A DNA stretch of 44,294 nt from Armatimonadota bacterium. Its GTDB lineage: Bacteria; Armatimonadota; Zipacnadia; UBA1398; JAKPQA01. The position numbers and the translations under genes are program-made. Under the pieces are notes generated by a model, which did not search any database, had not been told where the DNA came from, and saw only the letters and a list, made by a program, of their open reading frames with translations. The stretch covers positions 1-44,294 of the forward strand of contig JAKPQA010000028.1 of NCBI GenBank assembly GCA_029547025.1, written 5' to 3'. This document shows positions 39,165-44,294 of the stretch, in pieces (position 1 is the first letter of the stretch; each line of letters begins with the position of its first letter).

Positions 39165-41837
39165 ATGAGCCAACGGCCAGACCGGAGGCGAAGCTGGGTC
39201 GTCACCGCAATGACGGTCATCGCCGCCTACGCGGTGCTCACCCATGTGGCTGAGCTCGAGCGTGTGGCCCAGGTGCTCGCTTCCGGGAGTGCGGCGTGGC
39301 TGCTGGTGGCCCTCGCCCTCCAGACGCTCTACTACACGGCTTTCGCCGCCGTGTACCAGCGCGCGTTCCGCACGGCGGGCGTCAGGCTCGGATTGAGCGA
39401 GATGGCCCCGGTCGTCCTCGCGTCGGTGTTCGCCAACCTGGCCGCGCCCCACACGGGCCCCATGGTGTTCGTGGAGCATGCGACGCGGAAAGGCCACCCG
39501 CTGGGTCGCGCCGTGGCGGGAGTCGTCCTCGCGGCCGCCGTCGACATCGCCACCTTCGCCCTGATCCTGGCGGCGGGTCTCGCCTACCTGTTCTCCGTAC
39601 ACTCGCTCCAGCCATACGAGGTCGCGGGAGCCGTGGGGATGGGTGTCACGATCCTCGCGTGGTCAACGGCGCTCGTCCTGGGAGTAACGCGACCTGAGCT
39701 CCTCGGGCGGCTATTGGCGCGTCTCCAGCGCACGGCCAACGCCGTCGCGCGCCGAGTGAGGCTGCCCCTGGCGATCGCTGACGACTGGGCGGCCCGCACG
39801 GCGCATGAGTATGGAGACGCCGCGACCGTCATCGCGCAGGACCGCCCGGGCATTGTGGTCACGGCAGCCATCGCCTGGGTGGCGCACGTGATTGACCTCG
39901 CCAGTCTGTACGCCGTGGCCGTAGCCTACGGCGTCGCACTGAGCCCGGGTGGCTTGGTGGCGGCCTTCTCTATCGGCGTGCTCTTTTGGGTCGTCTCCGT
40001 CACCCCCCAGGGGGTCGGACTGGCTGAGGGCAGCATGGCTCTCGTCCTCGTGTCGATGGGCGCGGACGCGGACGCCGCTGTGGCGGTCGCCCTCGTGTTT
40101 CGGGGCCTGTCCTTTTGGCTCCCGATGGGGCTGGGGTACGCCGCTGTTCGGCGCATGCCCTGGGCTCGGGGCCCGGCCAGGGCCGCGGCTGAGCCGGCCG
40201 GGCTACAGGCCATCGCTACACTCACGGCCGCCATGGGCGTGCTCAACGTGGTGTCGGCAGTGACACCCTCGCTCCGCGGGCGCTTGCTTCAGCTCTCCGA
40301 AGTGATGCCCCTCCAGGTCGCCTATGCCGGACACCTCGCGGCCGGGCTGGCCGGCTTCGCCCTCCTGGCCGTCTCGGGGGGCCTTCGCCGTCGCAAGCGC
40401 GCGGCGTGGGTCATCGCGACCACTGTGCTCTGCGCCTCCGTGGCCAGCCATCTCGTCAAGGGGCTCGACTATGAGGAAGCGGCCCTGTCAACCGGCCTCA
40501 TTGTCTGGCTCGTGGCCGCGCGCAGGCACTTCCACGCCGCCTCCGATCCGAGGACGGTTCGCCAGGCCCTGGCCATAGTGGCTGCCGCCGTCGCGTTCAC
40601 CGTGTTCTACGGGGCGACGGGCTTCTATCTGCTCGACCGCCACTACGCCGTCGACTACGGCCTGCGTGACGCCATCGTGCAGACGCTGGTGATGTTCTCC
40701 TCCTTCCGCGACCCCGGGATCGAGCCGGTCACCCATTTCGGCCGGTACTTCGCGGACTCCATTTACACCGTGGCAGCCGTAACCCTTGGGTACGGGCTTC
40801 TCGCCTGCCTGCGCCCCGCCGTGCTGCGCCGCCCGGCGACGCCCGAGGAGCGCGAACGAGCTCGCCGCATCGTCGAGGCCGAGGGCCGGTCCTCACTGGC
40901 ACCCTTCGCGCTCCTGCCGGACAAGGCCTACCGCTTCTCGCCGGGAGGCTCGGTCACGGCCTACACCGTCAAGGGCCGCGTAGCCGTCGCACTGGGCGAT
41001 CCCATCGGGCCGCCTCGCGATGCCAGGGCCGCTATCGCCGACTTCGTGGCCCAATGCTCACTGCACGACTGGGTGCCCGCCTACTACCAGACACTCCCGA
41101 CCTATCTCGACCTGTATGCGGCCGCAGGCCTCCGCGCGCTCTGCATCGGCCATGAGGCCATAGTCAGGCTGTCCAGCTTCACTCTCGACGGCAAGCCCGG
41201 GCGCGCCTTGCGCACCCCCGTGAACCGGCTCACGAGGCTCGGATACGAGACCCGGCTGCACGAGCCGCCCCTTGACGACGACCTGCTGGCCGAGCTTCGG
41301 CGCGTGAGCGATGACTGGCTCGCGCTCAAGCATGGCCGAGAGAAGGGCTTCTCGCTCGGGTGGTTCGACGAAGACTACATCGGCGCGTGCCCGGTGCTCG
41401 CTGTCCACGCACCCGATGGCCACATCCGCGCTTTTGCGAACATCATCAGCGAGTACCAACTTAACGAGGTGACCATCGACCTGATGCGGCACGACGCCGC
41501 GGCCGAGCGCGGCACCATGGACCTCTTGTTCGTGCGACTGATGGAATGGGCGAAGGGACGCGGCTACGACGGCTTCAACTTGGGTCTGGCGCCCTTGGCG
41601 GGCATCGGAGACGAGCCGCAGGATCCGCTGGTGGAGAAGGCCCTCCGGTTCGTCTACGAGCACGTCACGCGGTTCTACAACTTCAGGGGGCTGTACGACT
41701 ACAAGGACAAGTTCCACCCGGAGTGGAGCCCTCGGTACCTGATCTACCCGGCCACGGAGCATCTTCTCGCTATCGGGACGGCCATCGTCCGCGCCAGTTC
41801 CGGCACGAGCTCGCTGTGGGCGTACCTGCGCAGATGA
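39165..41837 (+). CDS. mprF: MprF-like flippase / aminoacyl-lipid synthase
   Basis: An 890-residue bifunctional membrane protein. The N-terminal two thirds are about 14 helices of the lysylphosphatidylglycerol flippase (UPF0104) type with LFWVVSVTPQGVGLAEGSMALVLV. The C-terminal third (about 590-880) is the DUF2156 GNAT-like domain that transfers an amino acid from aminoacyl-tRNA to phosphatidylglycerol. Its motifs are ALLPDKAYRFSPGGSVTAYTVKGRVAVALGDPIG, WLALKHGREKGFSLGWFDEDY, DLMRHDAAAERGTMDLLFVRLMEWAKGRGYDGFNLGLAPLAG and the end KDKFHPEWSPRYLIYP. It decreases surface charge and resists cationic peptides. I prefer ATG 39165, which has GGAGGAG, to GTG 39120, which has no binding site. A perfect hairpin follows the stop directly. 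Confidence 0.93.
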   Translation: MSQRPDRRRSWVVTAMTVIAAYAVLTHVAELERVAQVLASGSAAWLLVALALQTLYYTAFAAVYQRAFRTAGVRLGLSEMAPVVLASVFANLAAPHTGPMVFVEHATRKGHPLGRAVAGVVLAAAVDIATFALILAAGLAYLFSVHSLQPYEVAGAVGMGVTILAWSTALVLGVTRPELLGRLLARLQRTANAVARRVRLPLAIADDWAARTAHEYGDAATVIAQDRPGIVVTAAIAWVAHVIDLASLYAVAVAYGVALSPGGLVAAFSIGVLFWVVSVTPQGVGLAEGSMALVLVSMGADADAAVAVALVFRGLSFWLPMGLGYAAVRRMPWARGPARAAAEPAGLQAIATLTAAMGVLNVVSAVTPSLRGRLLQLSEVMPLQVAYAGHLAAGLAGFALLAVSGGLRRRKRAAWVIATTVLCASVASHLVKGLDYEEAALSTGLIVWLVAARRHFHAASDPRTVRQALAIVAAAVAFTVFYGATGFYLLDRHYAVDYGLRDAIVQTLVMFSSFRDPGIEPVTHFGRYFADSIYTVAAVTLGYGLLACLRPAVLRRPATPEERERARRIVEAEGRSSLAPFALLPDKAYRFSPGGSVTAYTVKGRVAVALGDPIGPPRDARAAIADFVAQCSLHDWVPAYYQTLPTYLDLYAAAGLRALCIGHEAIVRLSSFTLDGKPGRALRTPVNRLTRLGYETRLHEPPLDDDLLAELRRVSDDWLALKHGREKGFSLGWFDEDYIGACPVLAVHAPDGHIRAFANIISEYQLNEVTIDLMRHDAAAERGTMDLLFVRLMEWAKGRGYDGFNLGLAPLAGIGDEPQDPLVEKALRFVYEHVTRFYNFRGLYDYKDKFHPEWSPRYLIYPATEHLLAIGTAIVRASSGTSSLWAYLRR

Positions 41838-41839
41838 CA

Positions 41840-41864
41840 ACGGCCCGCCGGGTGGGCGGGCCGT
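41840..41864. terminator. Bidirectional hairpin between mprF and ssrA
   Basis: Ten perfect pairs (ACGGCCCGCC / GGCGGGCCGT) with a five-base loop, starting two bases after the mprF stop and ending seven bases before the encoded CCA of the tmRNA on the other strand. There is no T-run on either strand. It can serve both converging transcripts. Confidence 0.75.
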
Positions 41865-41871
41865 CTGCACA

Positions 41872-42221
41872 TGGTGGAGGCGGCGGGAGTCGAACCCGCG
41901 TCCGAGGAGGGACCAGAAGTAGCCACTACGAGCGTGTCTCGTGTTTATGTCTAGCTCCGGGAGCCCCCACGAGCAGGAACCCCCATCGCGAGTTCACCTG
42001 CGATGTCCCCGCGCGGGCGATGAACGGACCCGGTAGGGTTAGCCGACTTCATGACGCCGTCTTGACCCGCGTCGGCGGGCGGATCAGACGACGCTGGCTA
42101 GCTACGCAGCCAGAGGAAGCTCAGTGTTGGCAGTTATTGGTTCCCGCGAGATTAACGAGCCTGCGGGGAGCTCGGCTCGCGACTACAACCCATCCGCACC
42201 CCGTCGAGACCAGTCGCCCCC
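41872..42221 (-). ncRNA. ssrA: tmRNA (ssrA), tag ANTELPLAA
   Basis: A complete one-piece tmRNA of 350 bases. The 3' end has an encoded CCA (41872-41874), discriminator A, and an acceptor stem of seven pairs with the 5' GGGGGCG, including the G3-U pair that marks alanine charging. The T arm GCGGG-TTCGACT-CCCGC is intact. Near the 5' side is the conserved GACTGGTCTCGACGGGG. The reading frame starts with resume codon GCC (42129-42131), after AATAACT, and codes A-N-T-E-L-P-L-A-A, then TAG (42102-42104). With the charged Ala the added tag is AANTELPLAA. It rescues stalled ribosomes and marks products for proteolysis. SmpB is not in the window. A TATAAT lies ten bases upstream of the mature 5' end. 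Confidence 0.96.
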
Positions 42222-42231
42222 TTTCACACCC

Positions 42232-42261
42232 ATTATACCACCCGGAGGTCGGGACGTTCAG
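42232..42261 (-). promoter_or_regulatory. Promoter of ssrA, overlapping upstream stop codon
   Basis: On the minus strand a perfect TATAAT (42232-42237) lies ten bases before the mature tmRNA end; the -35 candidate CTGAAC (42256-42261, spacing 18) matches three of six. The TAA of this -10 is also the stop codon of the zinc-ribbon gene ending at 42233. Confidence 0.65.
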
Positions 42262-42586
42262 CCGCATGACACGCGCGGCAAGTGCACGGTTCCTCGTCGT
42301 CGAGATCAGGCTCCGGCTCAGGCACCAGGCTCAAGTGCCCTACCGGAGCGTAGACCCGGCACTCCGGGCACTGAGCCGCGACCGCCTTCGCCCGGCCGAG
42401 TGTGGGCTCGAACCAGGCCGGCGTGCCCGTGGCCCGGATCGCCTCCACGGCGTCGGCCACACGATCCGAGCGCTGCACCTCAGCGGGCTTCACCACGGGG
42501 GGCTCCGGATGAGCCGTGCACAGAAGCTGCTGCCCGTAGAGGCGCAGCCAGGTTAGAATGCCGTCGGCACGAGCCCGGATCACCAT
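42233..42586 (-). CDS. Small Cys-pair (zinc-ribbon-like) protein
   Basis: A 117-residue soluble protein. The N-terminal half is MVIRARADGILTWLRLYGQQL, followed by VADAVEAIRATGTPAWFEPT; the C-terminal half has CPEC, then a 27-residue acidic stretch ending DLDDEEP, then CTCRACH. Two Cys pairs suggest a zinc ribbon, though CRACH also reads as the CxxCH heme motif. There is no signal peptide, so c-type heme is unlikely. Codon use is strongly like the other genes, so I think it is real. ATG 42586 is the only good start; no strong binding site. It is divergent to the beta-propeller gene and precedes ssrA, whose promoter it overlaps. The family is unknown. Confidence 0.65.
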   Translation of the reverse strand: MVIRARADGILTWLRLYGQQLLCTAHPEPPVVKPAEVQRSDRVADAVEAIRATGTPAWFEPTLGRAKAVAAQCPECRVYAPVGHLSLVPEPEPDLDDEEPCTCRACHAAERPDLRVV

Positions 42587-42740
42587 GATGGGTACTCGTT
42601 CGCCGGTCGCGCGGGGCCGTCCTGCGTCGACCCGTGCCCGAGGCACGGAACCACACCCCGCTCCGGCGCATCCTACGAATGTTGGATCACCCGGGAATCG
42701 GCACCGGTGGGCTCTCGGGCGAGTTTGAGAGGTGTTGATC

Positions 42741-44135
42741 ATGAGAGTAGCAACGACTCTGGTGGTGTGCGTGTGGCTGGCCTCGCTGGCAGTGGCTCAG
42801 GAAACGCCGGCGCCACAGTTCGGTGTCGAGGTCAACGACCGCATCGACTCCACCATGGCCTACACGGAGATCGGAAAGAACGGTGTGTGCTCGCTGTGGG
42901 TCATCGGCGGTCGCAGGCCTCGGGTGCTCGTGAGCGGCGACATACCCGTCGCCCCTCGGTGGGTTGTGAGAGACCGCGCGTTCCAGTGGTCTCCGGACGG
43001 GAGACGGATCGCCTTCGCGTCGCCGCGAGACAACAAGTTCGACATCTACCTCGCGCAGCCGACGGGTGGCGCCCCTTCGCGAGTGGCCCACGCCTTCGGA
43101 CCCGGCAAGCTGGCCTTCGACTGGGACCCGACATCGCGTTTCCTGTCGATCTGGGTCGACGACGGCCGGGGCGGCCCCGTATTCGTGCTCGACACGGCCG
43201 AGCACGAGCTTGCCGAGGTGTCGGCGGGAATGGTGGCAACACGGCCGGTCTGGGCCACATCCCAGCCCAAACTGGCATTTGTGGCACGGAGCGACAAGGG
43301 CCGCGCCCTGTATGTCGTCGAGGCAGGAGCCGAGCGGGCCAAGGCGTCGGTGTGCGCCGAGGGCGGCCTCTCCGGCAACGTCTGGTGGTCGCCCACGGGG
43401 GCCGAGTTGGTGGCCGAGGCGGCCGACGCTGACGGCACGCCTCGCGTCCTGTACATGGCCAGCGCCTCGGGGGGGCAGGTGAGGCCCATCTCGCAGAACG
43501 TCGCTCAGCCACGCTTCGCGGACTGGTCACCCGATGGGCGGCGAGTGGCTTTCGCCGGGCAGGTCGGCGGAACCGGGCTCGCCCTCTACCTCGCGACGGC
43601 TCCGTGGGCCGCGCCGCCGGTGGCCATCGTCGGCGCACCCGGTGACGGCATGCTGCTGGAGCAGGTGGGCGATGCCATTGGAAGCGAGCAGTGGGCGGCC
43701 TGGTCGCCGTCAGGCGACGCGCTCTGCTACGTCGCCGGACCATCGGACACGGTCAAGAACCGCTGGCTCTATGTGGCCGGGCCCGACGGCTCGGGTCGGC
43801 GGGCAATGTCAGAGCCCGTCGAGTGCCGGGGCTTCCGATGGTCACCCGACGGCCGTTCGCTGCTGTTTGCTGGCCGCCGCGGATCCCAGGGGCGGCTCTC
43901 CATCACGGCCTACGTGGTTCCCGCGTCTGGCTCGTCAGCCGATCTGCGCCGACTGGTGCCCAACGTGGGACACATTGCCTGGTCGCCCGACGGCCGGTAC
44001 GTCTCATATGTGACGTTTGACATCTACGACCGAAACCACCAGCTACTACAGGTGGCTGATCCCACAGGCGCGGCCAACCCGCAACGCGTGGCCGAAGCCA
44101 TGGAGGAGTATGCCTGGGCCCCGGTGGGGCGGTAG
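42741..44135 (+). CDS. Secreted TolB-like beta-propeller protein
   Basis: A 464-residue exported protein. The signal peptide is MRVATTLVVCVWLASLAVAQ, followed by at least five PD40/TolB-type repeats with the core W-S-P-D-G-R: FQWSPDGRRIAFAS, FADWSPDGRRVAFAG, WAAWSPSGDALCYVAG, FRWSPDGRSLLFAG and IAWSPDGRYVSYVT. They should form a six- or seven-bladed propeller in the periplasm. There is no catalytic (peptidase) domain fused. True TolB sits with tolA/pal; this does not, so it is a TolB-like protein of unknown partner. ATG 42741 follows GAGAGGTG at seven bases; in-frame GTG 42732 is less likely. Confidence 0.87.
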   Translation: MRVATTLVVCVWLASLAVAQETPAPQFGVEVNDRIDSTMAYTEIGKNGVCSLWVIGGRRPRVLVSGDIPVAPRWVVRDRAFQWSPDGRRIAFASPRDNKFDIYLAQPTGGAPSRVAHAFGPGKLAFDWDPTSRFLSIWVDDGRGGPVFVLDTAEHELAEVSAGMVATRPVWATSQPKLAFVARSDKGRALYVVEAGAERAKASVCAEGGLSGNVWWSPTGAELVAEAADADGTPRVLYMASASGGQVRPISQNVAQPRFADWSPDGRRVAFAGQVGGTGLALYLATAPWAAPPVAIVGAPGDGMLLEQVGDAIGSEQWAAWSPSGDALCYVAGPSDTVKNRWLYVAGPDGSGRRAMSEPVECRGFRWSPDGRSLLFAGRRGSQGRLSITAYVVPASGSSADLRRLVPNVGHIAWSPDGRYVSYVTFDIYDRNHQLLQVADPTGAANPQRVAEAMEEYAWAPVGR

Positions 44136-44294
44136 GGTCATTGGCGGTAGCTTAGGGCTCCCGTGGCCCATCCGCCTGGTTGCGGAGGGGCGCCATGGGG
44201 GGAACCACGCGTCTCCCAGCGTGGTGGGCCCCCAACGCGCCCGATCCGCACGCCTCAACCTCGGGCCGGTCAGGGGCCCCGCGCCCTCGGGGCG
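44136..44294. other. Non-coding end of window with hairpin
   Basis: ACCACGC-GTCTCCCA-GCGTGGT (44204-44225) is a seven-pair inverted repeat about 70 bases after the propeller stop, possibly a terminator without a T-run. No gene start is seen before the window ends. Confidence 0.4.

Noticed and set aside
42572-42586. Zinc-ribbon gene as a c-type cytochrome because of CRACH
   Set aside because: There is no signal peptide or export feature and only one CxxCH, next to another Cys pair.
1-44294. CRISPR arrays, insertion sequences, prophage, toxin-antitoxin or defence genes
   Set aside because: No regularly spaced repeats, transposase, integrase, or known defence motifs were seen on either strand.

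Overview
The window is one contiguous piece of a G+C-rich (about two thirds G+C by eye), densely coded bacterial chromosome. I see no rRNA, CRISPR array, transposase, integrase or phage gene, so it reads as core or stable accessory genome rather than a mobile island. The organism is a flagellated diderm: it has both the P-ring (FlgI, FlgA) and L-ring (FlgH) genes. Its late flagellar block flgM-flgN-flgK-flgL-yviE-like-fliW-csrA has the order familiar from Bacillus. Together with a DUF6785/DUF6784-type membrane protein, an H-X9-DG-like module and a copper-amine-oxidase-type stalk domain, this suggests an Armatimonadota-like or related Terrabacteria diderm. That placement is inference and not proven by the window.

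Layout: 1-3.9 kb holds a truncated unknown gene, a medium-chain dehydrogenase without zinc ligands and a large polytopic membrane protein. 3.85-4.5 kb is an unusually long non-coding stretch with a run of hairpins. 4.5-11.6 kb holds a TRM11-like methyltransferase coupled to a YtcJ-type amidohydrolase, a Memo-family protein, a type II secretion F domain joined to a ClpX-type zinc finger, a sirtuin, a metallo-beta-lactamase-fold protein without its metal motif, and a radical SAM/SPASM enzyme. 11.9-23.7 kb is the flagellar region: flgF, flgG, flgA, flgH, flgI, flgJ, then a likely sigma-28 promoter and flgM, flgN, flgK, flgL, yviE-like, fliW, csrA. 23.7-27 kb (minus strand) is ATP-dependent PEP carboxykinase with a good promoter, preceded by a lysine-free NuoN-like membrane protein. 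27.2-35.3 kb holds a TPR protein with a strong terminator, a RACo-like ferredoxin/ASKHA protein, a sugar nucleotidyltransferase, a small membrane protein, a secreted stalk-domain protein, RidA, an RluB-type pseudouridine synthase, a lipoprotein and an AEC-family transporter. 35.3-41.8 kb holds a circularly permuted dihydropyrimidine-dehydrogenase-like flavoprotein, a sugar isomerase/epimerase, a cupin and an MprF-like flippase/aminoacyltransferase. 41.87-42.22 kb (minus strand) is a complete tmRNA gene (ssrA). The window ends with a small zinc-ribbon protein and a secreted TolB-like beta-propeller protein.

Functionally the best resolved unit is the flagellum. Rod and ring parts are followed by the export checkpoint (FlgM, FlgN), the hook-filament junction proteins (FlgK and a greatly enlarged FlgL) and the FliW-CsrA translational switch. 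The most unusual items are the F-domain/ClpX zinc-finger fusion, the permuted Dpd-like enzyme, the FlgL with three inserted repeat domains, two enzyme-family members lacking their catalytic metal motifs, the lysine-free antiporter-like protein, and the tmRNA whose promoter -10 box overlaps the stop codon of the gene before it.
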